From CAVVEC01 sp963770485 (lineage in GTDB: Bacteria; Acidobacteriota; Terriglobia; Terriglobales; Acidobacteriaceae), in assembly GCA_963770485.1 (NCBI GenBank), contig CAVYPX010000014.1, positions 1-64,000 of the forward strand: a stretch of DNA of 64,000 nucleotides, given 5' to 3'. Both the position numbers and the translations under genes were made by a program. Under the pieces are notes generated by a model. The model was not told the origin of the DNA and searched no databases. It saw only the letters and a program-made list of their open reading frames with translations. This document shows, piece after piece, positions 43,727-55,498 of the stretch (its first letter is position 1; each line of letters begins with the position of its first letter).

Positions 43727-44542
43727 CTACTGATTCAATTTCTCCAGATGGCGGAATCCATCCGTGACTACAAAGAGCAACACTGAGATTGTGCCGTTAT
43801 AAGCAACGTGCATCAAGAAACCCGGTGCAACCGATTTGGTTACGGCACGAGTGATGGTCAAGGCGAGCCCGACCGCGAATATCACCAGCACAGGGCCCCA
43901 GGCCCGCCCTAGTTGCGGTGCATGAACCAGGCCAAAACTGGCTGCGGTAAGCAGTACAGCCGCCACAGCCCCAAGGCGGCGGACCAGCACGGGATAAAGG
44001 AATCCGCGGAAGAACAGCTCTTCGAGCAGCGGCGCCAGAGTCATTCCAAACAGCGACAACGCCCACGCTTCATTCCTGGTCTGGAAGAAACGGTCGATAG
44101 GCAGCTCCTTTGGCATGGGCAGCAGATGCGCGAAACCCTGCAACCCCACCGACAGCACCAAACCTCCAACCAAATAGGCGAACCAGTTCTTCGGCCAGTT
44201 CCACCGGACGGCTTGCCAGAATTGTTGGCCGGGGGCGCGTTTTGCCAGAGAAATCATGAATCCCAGCACTAACAGGTAAGCCAAGAACTGCGCCAGCACA
44301 GTGACCAGCGGATACTTCGCCACTTCAATGATTGCCAGCTTGGGATAAACCAGGCGTTGCGCCGCCAGCGTAGTCGCGAGCAAAAAAACCACAATGGACA
44401 CGAAGGTAAGAACGGCGATCTGCAACACATCCCACCCGCTCCAGGGTGGGTTCTCGGAAGGTTCAGCCGGGACCGAGATAGGTGATTCCGGCGGCGGAGT
44501 TGACGGGCCGGGCTCAAGCCACGGATTTTGCGGGGAAGACAC
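43727..44542 (-). CDS. CPBP-family intramembrane protease
   Basis: 271 residues, about eight hydrophobic segments after a proline-rich cytoplasmic start (PSTPPPESPISVPAEPSENP). The active-site motif is LEELFFRGFLYP, with further conserved His in FGLVHAPQL and FLMHVAYNGT. CPBP (Abi/CAAX-like) proteases cut within membranes; many act in peptide processing or bacteriocin immunity. The target is unknown. The gene ends in the repeat region 43700-43732. Confidence 0.88.
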   Translation of the reverse strand: MSSPQNPWLEPGPSTPPPESPISVPAEPSENPPWSGWDVLQIAVLTFVSIVVFLLATTLAAQRLVYPKLAIIEVAKYPLVTVLAQFLAYLLVLGFMISLAKRAPGQQFWQAVRWNWPKNWFAYLVGGLVLSVGLQGFAHLLPMPKELPIDRFFQTRNEAWALSLFGMTLAPLLEELFFRGFLYPVLVRRLGAVAAVLLTAASFGLVHAPQLGRAWGPVLVIFAVGLALTITRAVTKSVAPGFLMHVAYNGTISVLLFVVTDGFRHLEKLNQ

Positions 44543-44609
44543 GCGATTCAGAGTTACCGCCGAGAACTCTTTGAATTTACACGAAAAAGAAACCGAATGC
44601 AGAAAGGCA

Positions 44610-47414
<2,805 letters not shown>

Positions 47415-47630
47415 AAACCGCGAAAGTAATACCCTTCAATGCCCTTCCGTAATGTGGACGGATGCTCAGAAATGCTGGAGAGTGGGAGTGCGCACCTCTA
47501 CTCACGTATCTTATTTGCTAACAGCAGCAAGCGTCAACGCGGGTAGATTGAGGGAGCGCGGCAACTGCCAGTCATGCCAAAGTGAAAATGCAGGAATTGC
47601 GGCTGCGGCAATCCATAAGAAGGCGGCAAC

Positions 47631-47822
47631 TTGAGTAGTTTGTTGAGTGTTTTCGTTCTCTCTTTCACAGTGTTCGTGGCCGTAGCAACAGGCATCTTCG
47701 CCGCTTACGGCGCCGTCATCGGAATTCTGCACACCTTCGCACGGCAGTCTCAGCAACCGGGCAGTACACAACCTGTGCTGGTAGGCGGTCAGGCCCGCGC
47801 AGCCCACGCCAGCGGCGCCTAG
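47631..47822 (+). CDS. 63-residue single-span membrane protein
   Basis: SLLSVFVLSFTVFVAVATGI, FAAYGAVIGILHTFARQSQQ, then a polar tail ending ARAAHASGA. The start is TTG with AAGGCGG about 5-8 bases upstream. Composition is typical of a real small membrane protein and recalls short acidobacterial proteins with the same ending, though that is memory rather than a search. The rest of 47415-48088 has no supported gene. Confidence 0.5.
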   Translation: MSSLLSVFVLSFTVFVAVATGIFAAYGAVIGILHTFARQSQQPGSTQPVLVGGQARAAHASGA

Positions 47823-48088
47823 CGCAGATCTCGCCGGCAGATCATACTGTAGGAACAACCTGTGGAAGGACATGGCCTCCGCCATGCCAGATGAAATAAC
47901 AAGCTCTGCTTCAACCTGCTGACGATGGACGCTTCACGCCTGCTTGACAACGCTCTAGCCCGGATTATTCATCACGAGTCGCCAGCCAGTAATAATGGTC
48001 ATTTCATGGCGTCAAGAATGATCCAGGCTAACGGTCCACAGCTACACTAACGCATTCATCCTCGGCCGGCCCAAAAACAGGCAATCGG

Positions 48089-48946
48089 CTAGTGAGGCGG
48101 TTGTTGGACGCCGGGCGGCAGATGTGGAATCATGCCTGGCGGCATGGCACCCGGCGGTACTCCGGGCTGCTGTTGGTTTTGTTGTTGCTGCTGTTGCAGT
48201 TCTTGCAGGATTTGCTCTGGAGTCTTAACGTTCTGCTGTCCGTCCTGCCCCTCGGCTGCTCCCTGCTGATCCGCTGCCTGGTCGGTCTGGTCAGCCTGAT
48301 CCGCGTCCGAATCGTCCGTTGCGTCCTCTGCGTCCGCATCTTGGGAATCGTCGGAGTCGGCGTCTGCGTCAGCCGAATCCGGGGATTGGCCCTGGACTGT
48401 CACGGTTTGGGACGCGAACCCGGGGGCCGACATCGGAGGCTGCAATGGCCCCGACCGATCCGGCACATAGGCCTGCTCCGAGGTGCCGCCGCTGGACTGC
48501 TCCATCGTTCCAGACTTCGCCATCAGGATCACTCGATCCAGGGCGTTGGGGTTAGTCTCTGATCCCAGCAAAACGTAGTTGAAATGCGATCCGTTCAGAA
48601 GGGAAGCGAGGACATCTCGGGCTGGACCAGGCCCGAATTGCCCCACCACTCGCTCGGTCGGGTTGCCAGGCACGTCCACGGCAGCGCCCGTCTGGGTGCG
48701 CACGGCTTTCAAAATGTCAGCGAGAGTGGAATTCGTTGCGGCGATGGTCAATTGACCGTCACGAAACGTAACTTGGGGAGCAGTCGCCGGCATTTCCTCG
48801 AGTGTGGGTGGAGGGGTTGCTGCGGCCTGCTCCGGATTGACTTGCGGCTTTGTAGTACGCCGCTCAGCTTGACAGAGGCCTGCCAGCAGAAGGCACAAGA
48901 TGACAGCAATGGGAAGAGCTTCGCGCTTCAAGGGTCCACCTCGCAT
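48089..48946 (-). CDS. Secreted STN-like domain protein with acidic low-complexity tail
   Basis: 285 residues from the ATG at 48946. A signal peptide (ALPIAVILCLLLAGLCQAE) is followed by a secretin/TonB short N-terminal-like domain (about 55-145: VTFRDGQLTIAATNSTLADI, LKAVRTQTGAAVDVPGNPTE, LLNGSHFNYVLLGSE). The second half is a long acidic, repeat-like tract (DADADSDDSQDADAEDATDD), then Gln-rich and Pro-rich ends. STN domains usually precede secretin or TonB-receptor channels; none follows here. A pilus or secretion accessory role is possible. A TTG at 48979 is the alternative start. Confidence 0.65.
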   Translation of the reverse strand: MRGGPLKREALPIAVILCLLLAGLCQAERRTTKPQVNPEQAAATPPPTLEEMPATAPQVTFRDGQLTIAATNSTLADILKAVRTQTGAAVDVPGNPTERVVGQFGPGPARDVLASLLNGSHFNYVLLGSETNPNALDRVILMAKSGTMEQSSGGTSEQAYVPDRSGPLQPPMSAPGFASQTVTVQGQSPDSADADADSDDSQDADAEDATDDSDADQADQTDQAADQQGAAEGQDGQQNVKTPEQILQELQQQQQQNQQQPGVPPGAMPPGMIPHLPPGVQQPPH

Positions 48947-49102
48947 GAAGAACGCCCGAACCGGGCGATCTTGCTGCAAATCTTATAAGAATTGTAGCAC
49001 CAACTCCCGTCAAAGGCCGCTGAAAGAATACTCTCGGCGTGCCTGCCGTTCTTATCTTGAAGAGAATGTATGGTTAAGAGTGGCCTCGCCAACGAGGCAT
49101 GA

Positions 49103-50092
49103 CTACTGGCGGGGCGCATAGTAGCCCTTGCGGGCCCGCACTTGCAGGTCCTTTTTCAGCGCGGTAATCGAAATGGGCCGAAAGCGGCCATCCGCCTCGA
49201 AGTCCGCCGGATGATAGGAGACAACATACTGGCTGCGCAGTTCGTCTTCGATGGCTGCGAACGAGTTCTTGATGTCCTTCATCTTGAAAGGAAAGAAGGC
49301 GCGGCCACCAGTGGCCTCCGCCATTTGTTGCAAGACCTTGTCGCCCCGCAGGATCAAGCCACTGTCATCGGTTGAAATGGCATAGATGATGACCTCCGCG
49401 CGTTCCGCCATTTCAATGGCCTGCGCCTCGCTGACTTCGCTCTGGTTGTCTTCGCCATCGCTCACCACCACGATAGCGCGGCGTACCGGATGATCGTCCT
49501 GCTCCTTGATCAGCTTGTTATGGCAGGCGAGGTAGATAGCTTCGTAAAGCGCAGTGCCGCCGCCATCGCGGAGCTGGTGCACACCCGCAGCCAGCAAGGT
49601 GGCGCTGTCCGTAAAGTCTTGCGTCACCTGGCTATGATCGTTGAAACCCATGACAAAGGCTTTGTCGAACTTCGGCCGAATGGTGTTCTGCAGAAAACTT
49701 ACAGCCGCCTCCTGCTCAAAGTCGAAGCGGCTGCGCACCGAACCGCTGGTATCGATGAGCAGCCCCAGTTCGATGGGCAGATCGGTCTCGCGCCGGAAAT
49801 TGACGATAGATTGCGGTGGCTTGTGATCGTCGAGAAAGGAGAAGTCGTGCTCATTGAGGTTGCGCACAAACTTGCCATGCTTGTCGGTGGTGATGAACAG
49901 AACATTGACTTCGTCCACCCGCTTCTTGATGGTGAGAACCGGGTCGCTGGGCTGGTCAGAGTCAGGACTGGACGGAGCAGAGGAGACAAAGGCGTTTCCC
50001 ATCGGAACATAGCCCGACTGCGCCGCGAGCGGCAACGCGCTCGCCACCCATAGCCATGCACCGAGAAAAAAATACCGCCTCATGTACTTCAT
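49103..50092 (-). CDS. VWFA-domain secreted protein (acidobacterial type)
   Basis: 329 residues. A signal peptide (FFLGAWLWVASALPLAAQSG) precedes a VWFA-related N-terminal beta part (VDEVNVLFITTDKHGKFVRN, LNEHDFSFLDDHKPPQSIVN). The von Willebrand A domain follows, with its metal site DTSGSVRSR, then VMGFNDHSQV and VVSDGEDNQSEVS. This layout is the 'VWFA-related acidobacterial domain' architecture, numerous in this phylum, thought to bind proteins at the cell surface. Transcribed alone. Confidence 0.85.
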   Translation of the reverse strand: MKYMRRYFFLGAWLWVASALPLAAQSGYVPMGNAFVSSAPSSPDSDQPSDPVLTIKKRVDEVNVLFITTDKHGKFVRNLNEHDFSFLDDHKPPQSIVNFRRETDLPIELGLLIDTSGSVRSRFDFEQEAAVSFLQNTIRPKFDKAFVMGFNDHSQVTQDFTDSATLLAAGVHQLRDGGGTALYEAIYLACHNKLIKEQDDHPVRRAIVVVSDGEDNQSEVSEAQAIEMAERAEVIIYAISTDDSGLILRGDKVLQQMAEATGGRAFFPFKMKDIKNSFAAIEDELRSQYVVSYHPADFEADGRFRPISITALKKDLQVRARKGYYAPRQ

Positions 50093-50365
50093 TCCACATC
50101 CCGGACGTAATTCTTTGGTTAACCCCGTCTATTGGTTCAACGTGACTATATAGATGCACGCCACGGGCCGAAGACCCCACCAGACGGGCTTTTAACTGGT
50201 CTAACTGTAGGAGCCCCTTCGACCACTGCCAAGTTACAAAAGGAGCACACGAATGGTCATACGGCAAGTTCCCGATTCTCCCCAGGTTTACGGCCAACTG
50301 GTTGCAACTGGAAAACTGAACCCTCATCAGGGTTTAAAATAGCAGTACCAAAAAAAGGGAGACCC

Positions 50366-51076
50366 ATGAAAACGGTAACGGCGCTGTTGCTGGTGTGTGC
50401 ACTTACCTTGCCCGCTTCTGCTGCGGATAGTCAGAAAGAACAAGACCGGGTCAAGGAATCCGGAGAAGTTCTGAAAGAAATCTTGAACATTCCCGACGAC
50501 ATTCCCCAGGATCTGCTCGACAAGGCCGAGTGCATCGTGGTTTTGCCCTCGGTGAAGAAGGGTGCGTTCGGGATCGGCGGCAGCTACGGCCGCGGGGTCA
50601 TGATTTGCCGCAGCGGAGAGCACTACACCGGTCCTTGGGGCGTGCCGGCGCTCTATGCCTTGGAAGGCGTCAACATCGGTTTCCAGCTGGGCGGCGAAGC
50701 CACCGATTTCGTGCTGCTGGTAATGAATCCTAAAGGCGCTCGATCGCTTTTGAGCAGCAAAGTGAAGCTGGGCGCCGACGCCTCCGCCGCAGCAGGCCCC
50801 AAAGGACGCACCGCGGAGGGCGCAACCGATGTGGTCATGAACGCCGAGATTCTTTCGTATTCGCGCACTAAGGGGCTGTTCGCTGGAATCTCGCTCGAAG
50901 GTTCGACTCTGCGCTCCGATGGCAGCGCAAACGAGAAGCTGTATGGCCGGAGTCTGAGTGCGAAGGAAATCATCCGGGAAGGCAAAGTGAAAACTCCCGC
51001 ATGCGGCCAGGAGTTGGTCTCGCTCCTGGATAAGAAGAGTCCCAAGAACCGCTCCGATCCCAAATCGCTGCAATAG
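50366..51076 (+). CDS. SYLF-domain (Ysc84-like) lipid-binding secreted protein
   Basis: 236 residues from the ATG at 50366, which follows AAGGGAG. A signal peptide (VTALLLVCALTLPASAADS) is followed by the SYLF domain: IPDDIPQDLLDKAECIVVLP, VKKGAFGIGGSYGRGVMICR, GGEATDFVLLVMNPKGARSL and GTKLGADASAAAGP-type text. SYLF proteins bind phosphoinositides in eukaryotes; bacterial roles are unknown. A terminator lies 54 bp after the stop. Confidence 0.88.
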   Translation: MKTVTALLLVCALTLPASAADSQKEQDRVKESGEVLKEILNIPDDIPQDLLDKAECIVVLPSVKKGAFGIGGSYGRGVMICRSGEHYTGPWGVPALYALEGVNIGFQLGGEATDFVLLVMNPKGARSLLSSKVKLGADASAAAGPKGRTAEGATDVVMNAEILSYSRTKGLFAGISLEGSTLRSDGSANEKLYGRSLSAKEIIREGKVKTPACGQELVSLLDKKSPKNRSDPKSLQ

Positions 51077-51129
51077 CTGTGCTCGGTGAAAGCAGAGCCT
51101 AATCCTGCATTGCGGAGTTCGATACAAAA

Positions 51130-51157
51130 AAGGCCCGGACCAGATGATCCGGGCCTT
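51130..51157. terminator. Rho-independent terminator between convergent genes
   Basis: Arms AAGGCCCGGA and TCCGGGCCTT with an 8-base loop, preceded by AAAAAA and followed by CCTTTGTG. It is placed to end the SYLF gene and, in the other direction, the sedolisin gene is convergent to it. Confidence 0.8.
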
Positions 51158-51226
51158 CCTTTGTGTAAGTTCACGTGCCCAATCAGCGAAAGGTTGCACT
51201 GTCACCGTTTGACGGGAACAGTGGTT

Positions 51227-52870
51227 CTAGGGCGCCAATGCGTTAATCAGGCCGTCCGTGTTGGGGCTGCCCCAGCCGGTCGCCAAATCGTAGCCTTTGA
51301 CTGCCGGGAAGCCGTTGCTGCCGCTGGTGATGTCGTGGAAAAGGGTGGGATAGGTCTTCCCCAGACTCAACGAATAAATGGTTGGATTGAAAAACCCGGG
51401 CGGTTTATCTTTCTTGGTGACCGCCTGTTGATTCACCAGAGCCAGGTAGCCAGCCCACATGGGCGCGGCAAAACTGGTCCCGCCATACTCGTTGGCAGTG
51501 CAGGTGGTTTGGTCGGCGCAAACGTAGAAGGTGAAATTCGAGTTTGCGGAGATGTCCGGGCCGTTGCGATACTTGGTTGAGCCCTTGTTGGTCTTGTTGA
51601 TGACGCCTTTCAGCTTCTGCCAACTCGGAATCGGGACGTCGTCGGGAGAAATGCCGCCGCCTCCATCGACCCAAGTGGATTCCGAAGCCCAGCCCTTGCC
51701 CGGACCCTTGGTGTCTAAGTCCGTGCCGCCGACACAGAGGACGTATTGCGATTCCATCGGCCACCAGGTGTCCGTGCCCGACCATGCGCCACTGTCGCCA
51801 GCCGCTTCAAAGAAGCTCTGACCTTGCGAAGCCATCTTCTTGAAGTACATATCGTCCGAGTTGCTGGGCGGGCTCCACCTATACCACGATGAACTCAAGT
51901 TCAAAGGCAACGGCTTATCGGAAGACATGGCGCTCAACAGGGCAGTACCACTGGAGCCCACGTACACGTACAGTTTTTTTGCGTGCGGAGCCATGCCGAG
52001 CGCCTGAGTGATGTCAATGGTCTGTTCCGTATCATCACAGCCTTGATTGGCGTAGCAGTTTATGGAAGTTCCATCCGTGGAAATGCCTTTGATCGGGGTG
52101 TACCGCTTTTGCCCAGCGTTGGTGTAGTAGGTGGTCACGTCAGCGATATCGAATCCAGCGAACTCCAGCAACCCGATGTTCTGGCCCTTGCCGGTGAGAG
52201 ACGTTCCCTCGTAGTAGGCCGCCCTCATGTCGCTGCCGCAGAACGACTGACTAGGACAGGAACCGGTCGTGGCCAGGCGATGCGCGCCCGCAGACCGATG
52301 CACCAATGCCGGACGCGGGACGAAATAGTTGTCCAGGCCCGAGATGTGCATGAGCTGGAAGGGCAGATCCACCGTGGGCTCCCGGTCCGAAGCATAGAAA
52401 TCCCGGTTTGCCACGGGGTCGTGATAGAGGCCCATGGTTACATGGAAAGCTGTCTCGATGGCCGCTACCGAACCCGTCAGACGAAGGTCCATAGCGTCGC
52501 GGGAGCCACCAGTGACGACAAAACCGTTGGCGGTCGCGAAACGAGTCAGGGCATCCCAATCCTCCCGGCTGGGGCCGAACATCTGGGTAAACTGCTCCAC
52601 CGTGAGGAAGTTTCGGTAGGAGGGGCTGGAAGGATCGTAGACCTGTCGTAAGAAACGATCCAACCCGGCCTGATCGCGCACCGGCAGAACAATGTCGAAG
52701 TGCATGGACTGGGTTGCGGGCAGCCGGCCAACGAACGGCGCTTGCCCACTAAGAATTACATCAAGCACATGGTGGGTCAACAGAGACTGTGGCAGTGCTT
52801 GGCAAACGATGGTCGCGCCCGCCACCAGCGCGATGATCGTAAGTAAGGATACACTGAGTCTTCGAATCAT
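51227..52870 (-). CDS. Sedolisin (S53) serine-carboxyl protease, secreted
   Basis: 547 residues. The start ATG at 52870 has AGGGG 7 bases upstream; an open frame extends further but into non-coding text. A signal peptide (VSLLTIIALVAGATIVCQA) is followed by an activation prodomain (about 45-185: FDIVLPVRDQAGLDRFLRQV, YRNFLTVEQFTQMFGPSRED). The catalytic domain has Glu and Asp four residues apart in DDTEQTIDITQALGMAP, the oxyanion Asp in EAAGDSGAW, and the nucleophile Ser in YGGTSFAAPMWAG. A calcium-site-like ending (FHDITSGSNG...DLATGWGSPN) is intact. It is an acid-active extracellular protease. Confidence 0.95.
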   Translation of the reverse strand: MIRRLSVSLLTIIALVAGATIVCQALPQSLLTHHVLDVILSGQAPFVGRLPATQSMHFDIVLPVRDQAGLDRFLRQVYDPSSPSYRNFLTVEQFTQMFGPSREDWDALTRFATANGFVVTGGSRDAMDLRLTGSVAAIETAFHVTMGLYHDPVANRDFYASDREPTVDLPFQLMHISGLDNYFVPRPALVHRSAGAHRLATTGSCPSQSFCGSDMRAAYYEGTSLTGKGQNIGLLEFAGFDIADVTTYYTNAGQKRYTPIKGISTDGTSINCYANQGCDDTEQTIDITQALGMAPHAKKLYVYVGSSGTALLSAMSSDKPLPLNLSSSWYRWSPPSNSDDMYFKKMASQGQSFFEAAGDSGAWSGTDTWWPMESQYVLCVGGTDLDTKGPGKGWASESTWVDGGGGISPDDVPIPSWQKLKGVINKTNKGSTKYRNGPDISANSNFTFYVCADQTTCTANEYGGTSFAAPMWAGYLALVNQQAVTKKDKPPGFFNPTIYSLSLGKTYPTLFHDITSGSNGFPAVKGYDLATGWGSPNTDGLINALAP

Positions 52871-53059
52871 GTTTTTCCCCTTATTAGCCTTAATCTTCTT
52901 TTCGACCTCAAAAGCGGTAGCCAGTCTACACCCATCTCGTCGCTCGCAACACTGTGAAAAGATTTTCATCTGGAGTGCACGGAATCGGCACAGGAGCCGC
53001 ACCGGCGCCGCGGAAACCAGGCCGCCGGCTGTCCAGCCGAGTGAGGTTCGGCAGCTACC

Positions 53060-53653
53060 ATGAGAGGTGAATCCACAACTCTCACCCGCTGTCCCTGGGC
53101 GCGTAATGAAATCTCCATTCGCTACCACGATGAAGAATGGGGCGTGCCCACGCACGACGATCGAAGGCTCTTCGAATTTCTGCTGCTCGAAGGCGCGCAA
53201 GCAGGTCTGAGCTGGGACACCGTCCTCAAGAAACGGGAGAATTACCGGGCAGCGTTCGACAGCTTCGATCCCAGAGTGATCGCGCGTTACGAACGGCGAA
53301 AGATCCAACAGTTGCTGCGGGATTCGGGCATCATTCGCAACCAGCTCAAGATCGCTTCCGCCGTGCAAAATGCCAAGGCGTTTCTCGCCGTACGGGAAGA
53401 GTTCGGTTCGTTCGATACCTACATCTGGCAGTTTGTAGGTGGAAAGCCGATCGTGAATTCGCGGCGCTCGTTGGGGCAAGTCCCGGCGAGGACGGCCGAA
53501 TCGGATGCCATGAGCAAGGCCCTGAAGAAGCGCGAGTTCACCTTCGTGGGCAGCACCATCTGCTACGCCTTTATGCAAGCCATGGGGATGGTGAACGACC
53601 ACCTGGCGGACTGCTTCCGCCATTTGCAACTCTCTGCGCCTGCCAGGAAGTAG
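53060..53653 (+). CDS. tag: DNA-3-methyladenine glycosylase I
   Basis: 197 residues. It starts near TRCPWARNEISIRYHDEEWG, with the Cys and Trp/Glu of the family, then GLSWDTVLKKRENYRAAFDS, RDSGIIRNQLKIASAVQNAK and the C-terminal zinc-site region FTFVGSTICYAFMQAMGMVN DH. It removes 3-methyladenine from alkylated DNA in base excision repair. Convergent with a YjbR gene downstream and divergent from the sedolisin gene. Confidence 0.95.
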   Translation: MRGESTTLTRCPWARNEISIRYHDEEWGVPTHDDRRLFEFLLLEGAQAGLSWDTVLKKRENYRAAFDSFDPRVIARYERRKIQQLLRDSGIIRNQLKIASAVQNAKAFLAVREEFGSFDTYIWQFVGGKPIVNSRRSLGQVPARTAESDAMSKALKKREFTFVGSTICYAFMQAMGMVNDHLADCFRHLQLSAPARK

Positions 53654-53688
53654 CCCGGCGCGCCGCGACCGAGCGTTCTGGAGCGGAT

Positions 53689-54024
53689 CTATTCGGCGAA
53701 CTCCCTAACCAACCGCTTCGGCGCTGTGTTGCGCCAGGCTGTCGCGAGGGCGCGTTGCACAATAGCCTTCTTAGCTTCCTTCAGAAGCACATTCGTAGCG
53801 CCCCGGCGTCCCCAGCCGCCCTTTACTGGCGCAAACGCCGCGGGTTCGGCTTTGATGTACATCTCTTGTTGCTCCGGCGTGAGTTTGACCATCCCACAGG
53901 TCTCGTCGGGGTAGATTGTGGCAAAGATTTTCCCGCGCACTCGAAAATCCGGATGCCCCATGTGAGCGCTCTCCGACGTTTCTGGGAGGCTAAGCGCCAG
54001 GTGTCGAAAACCGTCAGCAGTCAT
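53689..54024 (-). CDS. MmcQ/YjbR-family protein
   Basis: 111 residues. MTADGFRHLALSLPETSESA, HMGHPDFRVRGKIFATIYPD, and GWGRRGATNVLLKEAKKAIV are typical of this small CyaY-like fold family, thought to bind DNA. The ATG at 54024 has GGAGAG upstream; a longer frame to 54096 would overlap the VOC gene and is not preferred. It is 22 bp downstream of the VOC gene, same strand. Confidence 0.8.
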   Translation of the reverse strand: MTADGFRHLALSLPETSESAHMGHPDFRVRGKIFATIYPDETCGMVKLTPEQQEMYIKAEPAAFAPVKGGWGRRGATNVLLKEAKKAIVQRALATAWRNTAPKRLVREFAE

Positions 54025-54046
54025 CGGTGTCTCTCCGGTGCAGGCA

Positions 54047-55498
54047 TCATATCGCGACGTCCTTAATATGGGTCGCGATGTACCACTGGTTTCCAAACGC
54101 GTCGTTCACTGCGGCTGTCCGATCGCCGTAAGGCTGGTCGGCAGGCTCAGAGATTGAAGTTGCTCCCGCCGCCAGCGCGCGACGATACACTGCGTCGCAG
54201 TCCGGAACGTACAGATAAAACATCGTCGGCATCGGTAGATACTTTCCCTGCGGCTCACCCATCTCCACCACCGAGCTGCCGACGCGGATCTCAGCGTGAT
54301 GAACAACCCCGTTGGGCGAAGCGTATTTCCCAATCTCCTGCGCGCCGAAGGCCCGCTTCAGGAAGCTGATGACGGGTTCAGCCCGCAGCGGAAGCAAGTA
54401 CGGGTTCACGTTGTTCAGACCCTTTGGAATGTATGTGGCGCCCTTGTGTGTGGCGATATACCAGAAATTTCCTGCCGGGTCTTTGACGGCGCCGGAACGC
54501 TCGCCGTATTCCTGATCGCGTACTTCGTCAAGGGACGTAGCTCCCGCTGCCAGCGCCCTCTCGTAGACGGCATCCGCATCTTCCACGTAGAGGTGAAGAG
54601 CGTGGGTGTGCGGCGTCGAACGGAACTCGCGGCCGGGGATGCCCCCGCCGATCATCAGCATGGAATCGCCAATGCGCGCCTCGGCGTGCATCCCGCCCGC
54701 CGATCCCACGGTGCGGAACGTCTCTTCGGCGCCGAACGCCTGCTTGGCAAACTCCAGCAGCGCCGGTCCATCGGCCGCGACCAGGTATGGCGTTACGGTG
54801 CGGTAGCCTTTGGGGGCAGGATCGACCGCAGTCTTCTTGGGTTCTTGCTGCTTCTCTTCCGCCGCCATCCGTCGATGCATTTCCTCAACCGACACGTCTT
54901 CCTTCACCGTGAAGATGTTCCATGAATAGCCGAAAGGATCGATGAAGTTCCCGTCCCGTCGTCCATAGAACTGGTCCTGAATTGGACTGGTAGCCTTCAG
55001 GCCCGCTGCCACAGCTCGCTCGGCGAACGAGTCGACGTCGTCGACCTCGAGCAGCATCCTGATCGGGGAGTCTCCCAGAGTCTCGGCGCTGAAGCGGCCG
55101 CCCTCAGGCCACTCCTCGTTCAGAGTGATAACCGAGTCGCCGATCATGATTTCCGCATGCGGTATCATTCCTCCGACTTCGAAGCGCATGGTCTCCCGGG
55201 CGCCGAAGGCCCGCTGGTAGAACTCAATGGCCTTCGCCGCACGCCTGAACGTCAACTGTGGAATTGCTTTGCTCCGAGCACCGGTGATGGGTTCCGCTGT
55301 CGTTGCCATTGGTGATCCCCTTTCCAACTGTGATCTAAGACGGGTTCTAAAATCTTGGCGTGGCAAACCGCGCAAATCGGCGGCAAGGCGAGCCAGGGGC
55401 GCAACTCGAGCGTCCAGGCGGGGCAGCGGCGACTTGGGATCGGCGAGAATCCCGCTCACCGCCTCATCGAGTTGTTCAAACAAACTGCGCTTAGGCAT
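54047..55498 (-). CDS. Three-VOC-domain fusion with an N-terminal regulatory-looking segment
   Basis: 483 residues. The first 65 (KRSLFEQLDEAVSGILADPK, RLAADLRGLPRQDFRTRLRS) are helical and recur before unrelated domains next to ECF sigma genes in acidobacteria, suggesting an anti-sigma or sigma-docking role; this is from memory. Three glyoxalase/VOC modules follow, at about 75-200 (FRRAAKAIEFYQRAFGARET), 230-355 (AADGPALLEFAKQAFGAEET) and 360-480 (PLRAEPVISFLKRAFGAQEI), each of the PhnB-like bleomycin-resistance type. Metal ligands are only partly conserved. It overlaps the ECF sigma gene by 8 bp, so expression is coupled. An upstream GTG at 55507 is the alternative start. Confidence 0.8.
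   Translation of the reverse strand: MPKRSLFEQLDEAVSGILADPKSPLPRLDARVAPLARLAADLRGLPRQDFRTRLRSQLERGSPMATTAEPITGARSKAIPQLTFRRAAKAIEFYQRAFGARETMRFEVGGMIPHAEIMIGDSVITLNEEWPEGGRFSAETLGDSPIRMLLEVDDVDSFAERAVAAGLKATSPIQDQFYGRRDGNFIDPFGYSWNIFTVKEDVSVEEMHRRMAAEEKQQEPKKTAVDPAPKGYRTVTPYLVAADGPALLEFAKQAFGAEETFRTVGSAGGMHAEARIGDSMLMIGGGIPGREFRSTPHTHALHLYVEDADAVYERALAAGATSLDEVRDQEYGERSGAVKDPAGNFWYIATHKGATYIPKGLNNVNPYLLPLRAEPVISFLKRAFGAQEIGKYASPNGVVHHAEIRVGSSVVEMGEPQGKYLPMPTMFYLYVPDCDAVYRRALAAGATSISEPADQPYGDRTAAVNDAFGNQWYIATHIKDVAI

Noticed and set aside
52871..53629. N-terminal extension of the sedolisin gene
   Set aside because: The extra 253 codons run antisense through the tag gene; the ATG at 52870 has a good ribosome site and starts a proper signal peptide.
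53137..54066. Plus-strand open frame (309 codons) overlapping tag
   Set aside because: Shadow frame of tag that continues antisense into the YjbR gene.
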